A stretch of 64,000 nt of DNA from Citrobacter sp. JGM124. GTDB lineage: Bacteria; Pseudomonadota; Gammaproteobacteria; Enterobacterales; Enterobacteriaceae. The notes beneath the pieces were generated by a model. That model did not search any database. It was not told the origin of the DNA and was given only the letters and a program-made list of their open reading frames with translations. Each line of letters opens with the position of its first letter. Position 1 is the stretch's first letter. Below are positions 23,045-34,814 of the stretch, in pieces. The translations under genes and the position numbers were made by a program. The DNA lies in the NCBI RefSeq assembly GCF_018257795.1, contig NZ_JAERJD010000004.1, forward strand, positions 1 through 64,000, written 5' to 3'.

Positions 23045-23058
23045 GGGAACTGGAGCAT

Positions 23059-24600
23059 ATGCAACTGAATTCCACCGAAATCAGCGAACTGATCAAGCAA
23101 CGCATTGCTCAGTTCAATGTTGTGAGTGAAGCTCACAACGAAGGTACTATCGTTTCTGTTAGTGACGGTATTATCCGTGTACACGGCCTGGCCGATGTTA
23201 TGCAGGGTGAGATGATCTCCCTGCCGGGGAACCGTTACGCCATTGCACTTAACCTGGAGCGTGACTCGGTTGGTGCAGTCGTTATGGGCCCGTATGCTGA
23301 CCTTGCCGAAGGCATGAAGGTTAAGTGTACTGGTCGTATTCTTGAAGTACCGGTTGGCCGTGGCCTGTTAGGCCGTGTGGTGAACACCCTGGGTGCACCT
23401 ATCGATGGTAAAGGCGCTTTAGATCACGACGGTTTTGCCGCCGTTGAAGCTATTGCACCTGGTGTTATCGAACGTCAATCTGTCGATCAGCCTGTACAGA
23501 CTGGTTATAAGTCTGTGGATGCGATGATTCCTATCGGCCGTGGTCAGCGTGAGCTGGTTATCGGTGACCGTCAGACCGGTAAAACCGCTCTGGCAATCGA
23601 TGCCATCATCAATCAGCGCGACTCTGGTATCAAATGTATCTATGTTGCTATCGGTCAGAAAGCTTCCACCATTTCTAACGTGGTACGTAAGCTGGAAGAA
23701 CATGGCGCACTGGCTAACACCATTGTTGTTGTTGCGACAGCGTCTGAATCTGCTGCACTGCAATACCTGGCACCATATGCCGGTTGTGCAATGGGTGAGT
23801 ACTTCCGTGACCGTGGTGAAGATGCACTGATTGTTTATGATGACCTGTCCAAGCAGGCTGTTGCTTACCGTCAGATTTCTCTGCTGCTGCGTCGTCCACC
23901 GGGTCGTGAAGCATTCCCTGGTGACGTTTTCTATCTCCACTCTCGTCTGCTGGAACGTGCTGCGCGTGTAAACGCCGAGTATGTTGAAGCTTTCACTAAG
24001 GGTGAAGTTAAAGGTAAAACGGGCTCTCTGACTGCGCTGCCGATTATCGAAACCCAGGCGGGTGACGTTTCTGCGTTCGTTCCGACCAACGTAATCTCGA
24101 TTACCGATGGTCAGATCTTCCTGGAATCTAACCTGTTTAACGCGGGTATTCGTCCTGCGGTTAACCCGGGTATCTCTGTATCCCGTGTTGGTGGTGCCGC
24201 TCAGACTAAGATCATGAAAAAACTGTCCGGTGGTATTCGTACCGCTCTGGCACAGTATCGTGAACTGGCAGCGTTCTCCCAATTTGCATCAGATCTTGAC
24301 GATGCAACCCGTAAGCAGCTGAGTCACGGTCAGAAAGTGACCGAGCTCCTGAAACAGAAACAGTATGCGCCGATGTCTGTCGCGCAGCAGTCTCTGGTTC
24401 TGTTTGCCGCTGAACGTGGTTATCTCGAAGATGTTGAGCTGGCGAAAATCGGTAGCTTTGAAGCCGCTCTGCTGGCTTATGTTGACCGTGACCATGCTCC
24501 GTTGATGCAAGAAATCAACCAAACTGGTGGCTATAACGACGAAATCGAAGGCAAGCTGAAAGGCATCCTCGATTCCTTCAAAGCAACACAGTCCTGGTAA
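23059..24600 (+). CDS. atpA: ATP synthase F1 subunit alpha
   Basis: This is the 513-residue regulatory nucleotide-binding subunit (E. coli 513). Walker [10 protein letters not shown] is near residue 169 and the family signature [14 protein letters not shown] near 365. Codon use is strongly biased, as expected for a highly expressed gene, which also explains long open frames on the opposite strand. Confidence 0.98.
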   Translation: MQLNSTEISELIKQRIAQFNVVSEAHNEGTIVSVSDGIIRVHGLADVMQGEMISLPGNRYAIALNLERDSVGAVVMGPYADLAEGMKVKCTGRILEVPVGRGLLGRVVNTLGAPIDGKGALDHDGFAAVEAIAPGVIERQSVDQPVQTGYKSVDAMIPIGRGQRELVIGDRQTGKTALAIDAIINQRDSGIKCIYVAIGQKASTISNVVRKLEEHGALANTIVVVATASESAALQYLAPYAGCAMGEYFRDRGEDALIVYDDLSKQAVAYRQISLLLRRPPGREAFPGDVFYLHSRLLERAARVNAEYVEAFTKGEVKGKTGSLTALPIIETQAGDVSAFVPTNVISITDGQIFLESNLFNAGIRPAVNPGISVSRVGGAAQTKIMKKLSGGIRTALAQYRELAAFSQFASDLDDATRKQLSHGQKVTELLKQKQYAPMSVAQQSLVLFAAERGYLEDVELAKIGSFEAALLAYVDRDHAPLMQEINQTGGYNDEIEGKLKGILDSFKATQSW

Positions 24601-24650
24601 AATCTTGCGGCTTGTCTTAGGGCAAGCCGCAAGGTATTGAGGAGAAGGTC

Positions 24651-26934
<2,284 letters not shown>

Positions 26935-26954
26935 CGCCTTAATCGGAGGGTGAT

Positions 26955-27374
26955 ATGGCAACGACTTACCACCTGGATGTCGTCAGTGCGGAAAAGCAGC
27001 TTTTTTCCGGCAAGGTCGAGAAGATCCAGGTTACAGGTAGCGAAGGTGAACTGGGTATTTTCCCTGGCCACACCCCGCTGCTTACCGCCATTAAGCCTGG
27101 TATGATCCGCATTGTGAGAGAAAACGGACAAGAAGAGTTTATCTATTTGTCTGGTGGTGTGTTGGAAGTTCAGCCAAATAACGTGATTGTACTGGCTGAC
27201 ACCGCAATTCGCGGACAGGATCTCGACGAAGCTCGGGCTCTTGAAGCGAAGCGTCAAGCGGAAGAACATATCCATGGCTCTCATGGTGACGTGGACTACG
27301 CTCAGGCTTCTGCTGAATTGGCTAAGGCGATCGCTAAACTGCGTGTTATCGAGTTAACCAAACAGCTGATGTAA
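26955..27374 (+). CDS. atpC: ATP synthase F1 subunit epsilon
   Basis: Epsilon regulates ATP hydrolysis and links gamma to the c-ring. The 139-residue product has an N-terminal beta sandwich ([30 protein letters not shown]) and a C-terminal helical hairpin. It is the last gene of the operon and is followed 19 bp later by a strong terminator. Confidence 0.97.
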   Translation: MATTYHLDVVSAEKQLFSGKVEKIQVTGSEGELGIFPGHTPLLTAIKPGMIRIVRENGQEEFIYLSGGVLEVQPNNVIVLADTAIRGQDLDEARALEAKRQAEEHIHGSHGDVDYAQASAELAKAIAKLRVIELTKQLM

Positions 27375-27393
27375 GTATCTGCTCTAAATAAAA

Positions 27394-27424
27394 ATGCCAG
27401 CCTTAACAGGCTGGCATTTTTTTT
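27394..27424 (+). terminator. Rho-independent terminator of the atp operon
   Basis: A perfect 10-bp stem ATGCCAGCCT/AGGCTGGCAT with loop TAAC runs into eight T. It marks the left edge of the block inserted between atpC and glmU. Confidence 0.93.
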
Positions 27425-27507
27425 AGCATCGTGACATAAAACTGTATCGAAGAGACGAAAGGTAGAAACAGGCCGTAGCCGGGTGACGACAGCCTGAATG
27501 ACGAGTA

Positions 27508-28239
27508 TTAATCAAGGACCGAAGCATCGTCTGCGATAATGATTTGCTTCATCTCTTCAAAGTGCTGGCGAGAAAAGTCGGCAATTTTTTCCCAGTCCTG
27601 AGCCGTTTTTTCTGCGATATCATCTGAAAGTATTTTTAGCGGCTGACCCGTAGACCAGGCCGTGACTAAAATTTGACAGGCACGCTCCAGCGTCCAGACA
27701 TCATCAAAAGCCTCTCCTATTGAAGGGGCGGTCACCAGAATGCCATGGTTACCCATTAACAGACGACGCTTATCTGCCAGTAATGCTGCCAGTCTGGCAC
27801 CTTCCGCCGTAGTGTCAGCCATACCCCCATATAATTCATCCACCGCAACACGGTTAAAATAGCGGGCTGTGTTTTGGTCTATGGGGATAATGCGTGGCTT
27901 CTCCAGACAGGCGACACTTGTGGTATACACCGGGTGCAAATGGAGAACTACCCGTACCTCTGGCAGACGCTGGTGTATTTGCCCGTGAATGGCCCAGGCT
28001 GTTGCATCGACATCACTGCGGTGAGCATTATCTTCATTATCCGCATCCAGTAACAGCAGATCGCTGGCGCGGATACGTGAAAAGTGCTTCCACTTTGGAT
28101 TCAGCAAAAACTGTTTACCATCGCTGGAAATAGCGGCGCTGATATGGTTAGCCACCGCTTCATGCATACCCAGACGCGCGATAATACGAAATGTCGCCGC
28201 CAAGTCTATACGGGTTTGCTCTTCATGAGAGTAAGCCAT
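27508..28239 (-). CDS. Class II aldolase/adducin family protein
   Basis: A 243-residue cytoplasmic protein of the zinc-dependent class II aldolase fold. Metal ligands are visible as His100/His102 in VLHLHPVYT and a third His in MGNHG near residue 164; an Asp (VDATAW, residue 78) takes the place of the catalytic Glu of fuculose aldolase. Related enzymes cleave or decarboxylate small hydroxy-carbonyl compounds. It lies 4 bp after the binding-protein gene, so it is probably co-transcribed with the uptake system and acts on the imported compound or a product of it. Substrate unknown. Confidence 0.85.
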   Translation of the reverse strand: MAYSHEEQTRIDLAATFRIIARLGMHEAVANHISAAISSDGKQFLLNPKWKHFSRIRASDLLLLDADNEDNAHRSDVDATAWAIHGQIHQRLPEVRVVLHLHPVYTTSVACLEKPRIIPIDQNTARYFNRVAVDELYGGMADTTAEGARLAALLADKRRLLMGNHGILVTAPSIGEAFDDVWTLERACQILVTAWSTGQPLKILSDDIAEKTAQDWEKIADFSRQHFEEMKQIIIADDASVLD

Positions 28240-28243
28240 ACTG

Positions 28244-29077
28244 TTACTCCACTTTTGGCATTAGCGTGCGAATATCTTCGGCTGTGGGGGCCTGTAGATT
28301 GTATTTACTCAGTAATGCGGCATATTCAGGCGTCTCACTGAATTTTTTCAGTCCCTCTTCCAGTGCTGTTTTCACTTCGGTGTTACCTTTTTTAACACCA
28401 AATCCGTTCAGTACTGGATAAATCAATGTATCAGAAGAGATTTCAACACGATTCCCGAGTTTACTGATGACACCTTTAGCCACTGCTGCATCGGTGATCT
28501 GGGCATCTACAGCGCTCGATAGCAGTGCTTGCGTCGTTTGTGGGTCCGTGGTGTAGACACTGAGTTCAATTGGTTTGAGCCCTTTCTTGACGCAATAATC
28601 AATGGAGAGCTTCTCTAACTGTGCCAGCCATGAGGTTGCCCCCATTGACCCCACTTTATGGCCACAGAAATCTTCAGGGGCCTTTGGCTGATAATCACTG
28701 CCTTTACGAACCAGGATTGACTCACCACTTTTTAGGTAAGGCACCATATCAATCACTCTCAGACGTTCAGGGGTGATATACATGGCGGAGTTAGTCAAAT
28801 CAAACCGCCCCCCTTGTAAACCAGGGATCAGGTTAGGGAAGCGAGTATCAAGATTCGTTGATTCACGACCAATCGATTTAGCTATCCCGCTTAACAACTC
28901 AATATCGAATCCAGCGGGCTGGTTATTTTCAATATACTCATAAGGAGGGAAAGTCATATCTGAACCGGCAATGACTTTTCCGGGCTGTAGAAATGCTGCC
29001 TGCGAATGCATCGAGACCAGCCCACCAGCAACACAAAGGGACAGGGCAACAGGGCGCAACAGATTAAAACGTTTCAT
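28244..29077 (-). CDS. Periplasmic polar amino-acid-type substrate-binding protein (family 3)
   Basis: This 277-residue precursor has a signal peptide cleaved near residue 27 (after SQAA/AFL) and a family 3 solute-binding fold with the typical start GSDMTFPPYEYIENNQPAGFDIEL. The family binds amino acids, opines and related zwitterions. Two Cys (DFCGHKVG, IDYCVKK) could form a disulfide, as in some relatives. A strong GGAGG RBS precedes the ATG. It lies 138 bp downstream of the fused permease-ATPase gene and completes that importer. Confidence 0.9.
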   Translation of the reverse strand: MKRFNLLRPVALSLCVAGGLVSMHSQAAFLQPGKVIAGSDMTFPPYEYIENNQPAGFDIELLSGIAKSIGRESTNLDTRFPNLIPGLQGGRFDLTNSAMYITPERLRVIDMVPYLKSGESILVRKGSDYQPKAPEDFCGHKVGSMGATSWLAQLEKLSIDYCVKKGLKPIELSVYTTDPQTTQALLSSAVDAQITDAAVAKGVISKLGNRVEISSDTLIYPVLNGFGVKKGNTEVKTALEEGLKKFSETPEYAALLSKYNLQAPTAEDIRTLMPKVE

Positions 29078-29215
29078 ATAACCTCCAGAGGGTGGACTTA
29101 TTACATGCTGGTGCTATCGCGACCGGCTTGCTGAGTAAAACAGGGTGCCCGGGGGGCTTTTGAGGAAGATGCCTCTGGGATTAGTGACCCACTGGTATCC
29201 CCTCAGAGAAAATAA

Positions 29216-30754
29216 CTACACCAGAGAAACATCTTTCAGGAAGGCTTCAACACGAGGATGATGCCCTTCACGTAAGATTTGAGGTGTGTCATCGCAAACC
29301 ACACGTCCTTTTTCCATAAAGACAATTCGGTCTGACACTTTGAAAGCGAAATTCATTTCGTGCGTCACAATGATCATTGTGATCCCTTCATCAGCCAGTG
29401 ATTCAATGACCTGTAGTACTTCATTAACTTTTTCCGGATCGAGGGCCGAAGTTGGCTCATCAAACAGCATAATTTGAGGCCGATTCATCAGCGCGCGGGC
29501 AATAGCGACACGCTGTTGTTGCCCACCGGATAGTTGATGGGGATACTTAAACACATGGTCGAGCATGCCAACCTTGTTCAGTAAAATGCAGGCTTGTTGT
29601 TTTAGCTCTGCCTCTGAGGCTAAACGGTGATAACGCGGAGCCAGCAGCATATTTCCCATCACCGTCAGATGGGGGAATAGGTTGAAGCCCTGAAACACCA
29701 TACCGATATTCAGTCGATGTTGGTTATTTTCAATAAAGCGTGGTTTCTGCTGTCCTTGACGATCGAGATGAATAAACGGCTGACCATCAATTTTTATTTC
29801 GCCGTTGTCGATTTGTTCCAGGCCATTAAGCAGACGAATAAGCGTGGTTTTGCCGGAACCAGAAGGCCCAATGACTGAAATGACTTCCCCACGTTTTACC
29901 TTTAAATCTACCGCCCCCAGTACTTCGACATTGTTATAGGCTTTATGTAGTTTCGAGGCTTCCAGTGCGAGTTCATTGGTATTACTTACTGTGCGAGTAC
30001 TGGCTGGCAACGGCATTTGAGCCAGTTGCTGCATTTCAGTATCGACGGTACGGGTAATTTTTCGTTGAGTAACATCAAGATATTTTTCCAGTCGTTTCAG
30101 CAGAAAATCGAATACCGTCACGACCAGGATGTAGTAAAAAGCTACTCCAGCCATGGTTTCCATAACCAGGAAGTTTTGTGAGTACAGGCGCTGACCTACC
30201 ATTAAGATCTCCGTCAGGGAGATAACCGACACCAAAGAGCTCAGTTTTACAATGGCGATAAATTCATTGGTCAGGGCAGGGAGGGAGACTCGCAGAGCCT
30301 GGGGAATAATAATCTTCCACTGAATTCCTGCATAACCTAGCCCCAGAGCGCGTGCGGCTTCTATTTGTCCCTTGGGAATAGACAGTAATCCTCCCCGGTG
30401 AATCTCTGCCACATAGGCCGTTTCACTTAATACCATGGCCAGTAACCCCGCCAAAAACGGGTCATTCAGTATTGAACCTGAACCAGGAAAAGCTTGCGGC
30501 AGGTTATAGACAAAAATAAGTAATACCAGTAAGGGTAAACTACGGAATAACCAAATATAGAAGCGAGCAGGAATATTAAACCATGCGCGTGGTGATTGTT
30601 TCGCCAGGGCGAGTATGAAGCCAAAAATAATGCTTAATACCCATGTCAAGATACTTAATTTAATAACCGTCCAGGTGGCCAGCCAGAAATCGCTATCGCT
30701 GAACAGGCTAAACAGATAGTTCCAGTTAAACGTCATGGTTTTTGTACTCGCCAT
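29216..30754 (-). CDS. Fused ABC transporter permease and ATP-binding protein, amino-acid type
   Basis: A single 512-residue polypeptide joins a HisMQ/GltK-type permease (residues ~20-225, with the coupling motif EAARALGLGYAGIQWKIIIP at 132) to an ATPase (residues ~262-510: Walker A GPSGSGKT at 296-303, signature LSGGQQQR, Walker B IMLFDEPTSALD, His of VTHEM). In most bacteria these are separate genes. The start is uncertain: ATG at 30754 or 30736 are both possible with weak RBS, and the frame stays open to a TTG at 30853. With one permease domain it should work as a homodimer, fed by the adjacent binding protein. Confidence 0.87.
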   Translation of the reverse strand: MASTKTMTFNWNYLFSLFSDSDFWLATWTVIKLSILTWVLSIIFGFILALAKQSPRAWFNIPARFYIWLFRSLPLLVLLIFVYNLPQAFPGSGSILNDPFLAGLLAMVLSETAYVAEIHRGGLLSIPKGQIEAARALGLGYAGIQWKIIIPQALRVSLPALTNEFIAIVKLSSLVSVISLTEILMVGQRLYSQNFLVMETMAGVAFYYILVVTVFDFLLKRLEKYLDVTQRKITRTVDTEMQQLAQMPLPASTRTVSNTNELALEASKLHKAYNNVEVLGAVDLKVKRGEVISVIGPSGSGKTTLIRLLNGLEQIDNGEIKIDGQPFIHLDRQGQQKPRFIENNQHRLNIGMVFQGFNLFPHLTVMGNMLLAPRYHRLASEAELKQQACILLNKVGMLDHVFKYPHQLSGGQQQRVAIARALMNRPQIMLFDEPTSALDPEKVNEVLQVIESLADEGITMIIVTHEMNFAFKVSDRIVFMEKGRVVCDDTPQILREGHHPRVEAFLKDVSLV

Positions 30755-31338
30755 AATTAACGGTAAATAAAGCGACCCAGAGTAATAATCAGCAGAGATC
30801 GCGGTAACTCTTCTTGCAATACCACTATGCTGACTATTTTCTATCTGAGGCAATTATTAATTTTTTGGCCTTTAAGTTTAAAAAAACTATACAGACTTGT
30901 TAACTGCCAGTTATTTAAAGAGATTATTGGTGAATTTAGCTGAGTTTTCTTACCTGATGTTAAAAATAATAATGAATCTTTTTTTTTATGTGATTTTTGT
31001 TTGCTCAATAATGGTGCGCCATTCTGATTAATACGGTGCAGTGTGTTATTTCTTGGTGCATTTTTAATTCACTGGTTTCGTAATGCATAAAACTAACAGA
31101 ATGAAGATGCCTCAGATTCTATTTGATGGCGTGACAACCAGTCTGCCGAGTATCTATTCTTTTAAATTTTCGTTATCTAAAGCTGTTAAGTGAAAACACT
31201 GGATGTGTTTATCACTTGTTAAAGGAAATGGCATTTTTCTTGCAACACTGCTCTGCGTCACACGGTTATCCGTCACATGACTCCCCCCAGAGGAGATAAA
31301 TATCCTCGTTATAATGCTTTGTTAACCATGGTGATGCT
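30755..31338. other. Divergent intergenic region between the uptake operon and the LysR gene
   Basis: About 580 bp, A/T-rich, with no credible gene. It must contain the leftward promoter for the transporter-aldolase genes and the rightward promoter for the LysR regulator, and is the natural place for LysR binding sites. I could not single out a convincing LysR box or promoter pair by eye. Confidence 0.55.
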
Positions 31339-32247
31339 ATGAACAGATTCACACTGAAACAGCTTAAATACTTTGTTACCGTAGTAGAAACTGAAAGCAT
31401 CTCTGATGCTTCCAGACAGCTACATATTGCTCAACCCTCTATCTCTATTGCTATCAAAAATCTTGAGATGACTTTCGATCAACAGCTGTTTATCCGCCAC
31501 CATGCTCAAGGTGTCTCTTTAACAACAGGCGGACGTCGATTCTATGAAAAAGCCAAAGAATTACTGCGCCTTTCCTATGAGTTTGAGCAGAATGCCTCTG
31601 CAGATAAAGAGATCGTTTCTGGTGAAATTTCAGTAGGATGTTTTGAATCTGTCGCCCCTTTGTATATGCCGAAACTGGTGGCTGGTTTTAAAAAGCTCTA
31701 CCCGGAAATTACTTTTCATTTGTACGATGGTGAGCAACATGAACTGATGCATGGTTTGCATCGGGGGCGTTTTGACCTGGCGCTCGTCTATGATCTTGAG
31801 TTAGGGCACTCCATCAATAAACAGCCCCTGAGTGCTCCACATAAACCCTATGCTTTGTTACCGGCCAGCCACCCATTGGCACAAAAAAGTAGCGTGACGT
31901 TACAGGAGCTCAGTCGCGAACCAATGATTTTGCTTGATGCCGTACCGAGTAAAAATTATTTCACTGCAATTTTTAAAGAAAAGGGTTATCACCCTGAGAT
32001 AGTTTATAGTTCCCCATCTATTGAAATGGTTCGTTGCATGGTGGGACAAGGATTAGGATTTTCAGTATTAGTTACCCGCCCTCAATCAGATATTACCTAC
32101 GACGGTAAAAAAGTCGTTCAACTTGATATTGAGGATGATATGCCATCTTCAACATTAATTATGGCGTATCTTGCCAATAATGAACCAACATTACCGGCAC
32201 AAATGTTCATCGAATATTGTAGCCATGTTGAATTAACTCATTCTTAA
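31339..32247 (+). CDS. LysR-family transcriptional regulator of the inserted cluster
   Basis: This is a 302-residue regulator. Winged helix-turn-helix at residues 1-60 (LKQLKYFVTVVETESISDASRQLHIAQPSISIAIKNLE), then a two-lobed effector domain starting SGEISVGCFESVAP. It lies between the two arms of the cluster and probably activates one or both in response to a pathway compound. Among LysR proteins the effector domain resembles the CbbR/OxyR-type general fold; no specific ligand can be read from it. Confidence 0.9.
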   Translation: MNRFTLKQLKYFVTVVETESISDASRQLHIAQPSISIAIKNLEMTFDQQLFIRHHAQGVSLTTGGRRFYEKAKELLRLSYEFEQNASADKEIVSGEISVGCFESVAPLYMPKLVAGFKKLYPEITFHLYDGEQHELMHGLHRGRFDLALVYDLELGHSINKQPLSAPHKPYALLPASHPLAQKSSVTLQELSREPMILLDAVPSKNYFTAIFKEKGYHPEIVYSSPSIEMVRCMVGQGLGFSVLVTRPQSDITYDGKKVVQLDIEDDMPSSTLIMAYLANNEPTLPAQMFIEYCSHVELTHS

Positions 32248-32422
32248 TACAGTAAATAAAATTTATTTTTTTATGGGGTTATTTTTTCTGATTTATGAGG
32301 CTCATAAAATTCTATCCAGATGATGAATTTATAATATTTTAAAATTGTATCTCAGTTACCTAATCTGGGTTCTGTCAATTCCGGCTAATTAAGTCGGGTA
32401 ACCGTGCTTGAAGGACACTTAG

Positions 32423-33682
32423 ATGACAGAGCAAATAACAGAAATCGATACCTTAGTAGTTGGCGCGGGACAAGCGGGTGTCGCAATGAGCGAACACCTT
32501 ACCCAGCATGGTATACCGCATTTAGTGCTGGAAAAGCACGCTATCGCCCAAGCATGGCGATCTGGACGCTGGGATTCGCTGGTGGCTAATGGCCCGGCAT
32601 GGCATGACCGATTTCCTCATATGACTTTCCCAAACAGTGATGGCGACAGTTTTATCCCTAAGGAGCAGGTTGCTGATTATTTTGCTGCTTACGCAAAATC
32701 TTTTGATGCACCGATTAAAACAGGGGTAGAAGTACTGAGTGCAGAGCGGTTATCCGGCCGTCCGGGATTTCGTATCGAAACCTCACAAGGTGTTATCGAA
32801 GCGCGTCGTATTGTCGCTTCAACAGGGCCCTTCCAGCGCCCGGTCATCCCGGCTATCGCTCCTGCAAGCTCAGGGTTACTGCAGATACACTCCGCGCAGT
32901 ATCGTAACCCACAGCAATTGCCAGAGGGGGGAGTATTGGTGGTTGGGGCCGGTTCTTCAGGCGTGCAGATTGCTGATGAGTTACAGCGTGCAGGCAAAGC
33001 TGTCTGGCTTTCTGTTGGGGCACATGACCGCCCGCCACGCAACTATCGTCAGCGTGATTTCTGTTGGTGGCTGGGGGTGTTGGGCTTGTGGGATGCTTCT
33101 GCCACTGAGCCGGGTAAAGAGCATGTCACTATTGCTGTTAGCGGTGCTCGTGGTGGTCACACGGTAGATTTCCGTCAACTGGCACACCAGGGGATCACCC
33201 TGGTCGGGCAAACCCAGAAATTTGAAGGTGAACGGGCCTTTTTTCAGCAGGATTTAGCAGAAAATCTGCAACGTGGGGATGCCTCTTATCTGGCTCTTCT
33301 TGATGCGGCTGATGATTATATTGCCCGTAACGGCCTGTCATTGCCCGAAGAGCCAGAAGCTCGCCAATTTTTAGCTGATCCTGCTTGTGTCACAGATCCT
33401 CTACATAGTCTTGATTTAGCCGCCGCAGGGATTACTACCATTATCTGGGCCACGGGCTATAGCACAGACTACAGCTGGTTAAAAGTAAACGCCTTTACCC
33501 CACAGGGTAAACCCCAGCACCAGCGTGGTATTTCAACAGAGCCTGGTGTCTATTTTCTTGGCCTGCCTTGGTTATCTCGCCGTGGCTCCACTTTTATTTG
33601 GGGAGTCTGGCATGACGCGAAATACATCGCCGATCAAATCGCGATTCAGTACCAGTATCAGCAGTACCAACCTTCTTGCTAA
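32423..33682 (+). CDS. Flavin-dependent monooxygenase (FMO/CzcO-like NAD(P)-binding protein)
   Basis: This 419-residue protein has two Rossmann motifs: FAD GAGQAG at residues 14-19 and NAD(P) GAGSSG at 175-180, plus the C-terminal ATGYSTDYSW typical of FMO-like enzymes. It should oxygenate an amine, thioether or ketone using NAD(P)H and O2. RBS AAGGA lies upstream. It starts a run of six genes on the plus strand with very short or overlapping junctions after it, and therefore may carry out the first oxidative step. Substrate unknown. Confidence 0.87.
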   Translation: MTEQITEIDTLVVGAGQAGVAMSEHLTQHGIPHLVLEKHAIAQAWRSGRWDSLVANGPAWHDRFPHMTFPNSDGDSFIPKEQVADYFAAYAKSFDAPIKTGVEVLSAERLSGRPGFRIETSQGVIEARRIVASTGPFQRPVIPAIAPASSGLLQIHSAQYRNPQQLPEGGVLVVGAGSSGVQIADELQRAGKAVWLSVGAHDRPPRNYRQRDFCWWLGVLGLWDASATEPGKEHVTIAVSGARGGHTVDFRQLAHQGITLVGQTQKFEGERAFFQQDLAENLQRGDASYLALLDAADDYIARNGLSLPEEPEARQFLADPACVTDPLHSLDLAAAGITTIIWATGYSTDYSWLKVNAFTPQGKPQHQRGISTEPGVYFLGLPWLSRRGSTFIWGVWHDAKYIADQIAIQYQYQQYQPSC

Positions 33683-33708
33683 CACGCCTCTATTTTAAGG
33701 ACTGGATC

Positions 33709-34143
33709 ATGCCAACACATACTCGTATTCGGATGTTTAATACCAAAGAGACCTATCCTAATCAGGCACTCGACAATGACCTTTGCCAGGCGGTACGTGC
33801 AGGGAATACGGTCTATGTCCGTGGTCAGGTAGGGACTGATTTTGAAGGTAACTTAGTGGGGTTAGGTGATCCTCGGGCCCAGGCTGAACAGGCTATGAAG
33901 AACCTAAAGCAGCTGTTATTGGAATCAGGGAGTGATCTCACTCATGTGGTTAAAACCACCACCTATATTATCGACCCGCGTTACAGGGAACCCGTCTATC
34001 AGGAAGTGGGTAAGTGGTTAAAAGGGGTCTTTCCTATTTCAACCGGGATTGTGGTTTCTGCCCTGGCACAACCCGAGTGGTTGATGGAAATTGATGTTAT
34101 TGCTGTCATTCCTGACGACTGGGATGCTAAGGAGGCTCTGTGA
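33709..34143 (+). CDS. Rid (RutC/YjgF)-family protein lacking the usual catalytic arginine
   Basis: This 144-residue protein has the chorismate-mutase-like Rid fold, with RGQVGTDFEGNLVG, QAEQAMKNLKQLL and the C-terminal MEIDVIAVIPDD. RidA enzymes hydrolyse reactive imines or enamines and use an Arg in the motif PARS; here the equivalent stretch reads PIST, with no Arg. It may therefore belong to one of the Rid subfamilies with other chemistry. The ATG at 33709 has AAGGA upstream, 26 bp after the monooxygenase stop. Its stop overlaps the GTG start of the next gene. Confidence 0.88.
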   Translation: MPTHTRIRMFNTKETYPNQALDNDLCQAVRAGNTVYVRGQVGTDFEGNLVGLGDPRAQAEQAMKNLKQLLLESGSDLTHVVKTTTYIIDPRYREPVYQEVGKWLKGVFPISTGIVVSALAQPEWLMEIDVIAVIPDDWDAKEAL

Positions 34144-34814
34144 CGATATCTATTTCAGCATTATGCCCTGAGTCAGGACAGCTGGGGGTTGCGATAGCAT
34201 CATCCAGTATTGCTGTCGGGGCTCGTTGTCCTTGGTTGCATGCCGGAGTTGGTGCGGTTTCCAGCCAGAATATTACCCTGCCCTCCTTAGGGGGACAGAC
34301 TCTTGCTGGGCTGGAGTCAGGATTATCGCCAGAGCAGGCGATGAAACGGGCATTAGGTGAAGACCGCTTCAGCGAATACCGGCAAATTACCGTTATCAGC
34401 GCCAGTGGAGAAACGTCAGCTTTTAGTGGTGAGTACACCCTGGGTATAGGACAAGTGGTGGAAGGAACTGACTGTGTCGCCGCGGGCAATATGCTGGCTA
34501 ATCCCGACGTTATTGCGGCAATGGTGGACTGCTTTGAAACCACAGAAGGTGAGTTAGCTGCCCGTCTGATAGCGGCCTTACAGGCTGGCGTAAGTGCTGG
34601 CGGAGAGGCAGGCCCACTCCATTCTGCCGCGGTGAAAGTGGTTGAAGATTATGACTGGCCAATTGTCGACTTGCGTATTGACTGGGCTGAAACCAACCCT
34701 GTCACGGCACTGGAGACCCTCTGGCTGGACTATGAGCCACAGATGAATGCCTATCTCATTCGTGCTCTGGATCCACGAGAAGCACCTTCTTATGGAGTCC
34801 CGGGTGATGAGTGA
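34140..34814 (+). CDS. DUF1028 family protein (Ntn-hydrolase-like)
   Basis: This 224-residue protein shows the hallmarks of DUF1028: the start SISALCPESGQLGVAIASSS, GARCPWLHAGVGAVSSQN, LSPEQAMKRAL, AAGNMLANPDVIAAM and SAAVKVVEDYDWPIVDLRID near residue 185. The family has an Ntn-hydrolase-like fold and no settled function. Its GTG start overlaps the Rid stop (GTGA) behind a perfect AGGAGG, and its end overlaps the next gene by 8 nt, so all three are translationally coupled. An amide- or peptide-bond hydrolase role is inferred only from the fold and neighbours. Confidence 0.88.
   Translation: MTISISALCPESGQLGVAIASSSIAVGARCPWLHAGVGAVSSQNITLPSLGGQTLAGLESGLSPEQAMKRALGEDRFSEYRQITVISASGETSAFSGEYTLGIGQVVEGTDCVAAGNMLANPDVIAAMVDCFETTEGELAARLIAALQAGVSAGGEAGPLHSAAVKVVEDYDWPIVDLRIDWAETNPVTALETLWLDYEPQMNAYLIRALDPREAPSYGVPGDE

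Noticed and set aside
23419-24282. 287-codon open frame antisense to atpA
   Set aside because: An artefact of strong codon bias in atpA; the translation is low-complexity Thr/Asn/Arg-rich, without RBS or family likeness.
27428-27446. Pho-box-like stretch after the atp terminator (GTGACATAAAACTGTATC)
   Set aside because: The second half-site matches poorly, there is only one box, and no gene starts rightward from it; the neighbouring gene ends here on the other strand.
30736-30853. Longer N-terminus of the fused ABC protein from TTG at 30853
   Set aside because: No RBS, rare start codon, and the extra residues are polar sequence unrelated to the permease fold; a start at 30754 or 30736 is more likely.
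32689-33211. Several overlapping open frames on the minus strand and other frames inside the flavin monooxygenase gene
   Set aside because: All are shorter than the conserved coding frame, lack RBS and contain no domain motifs.
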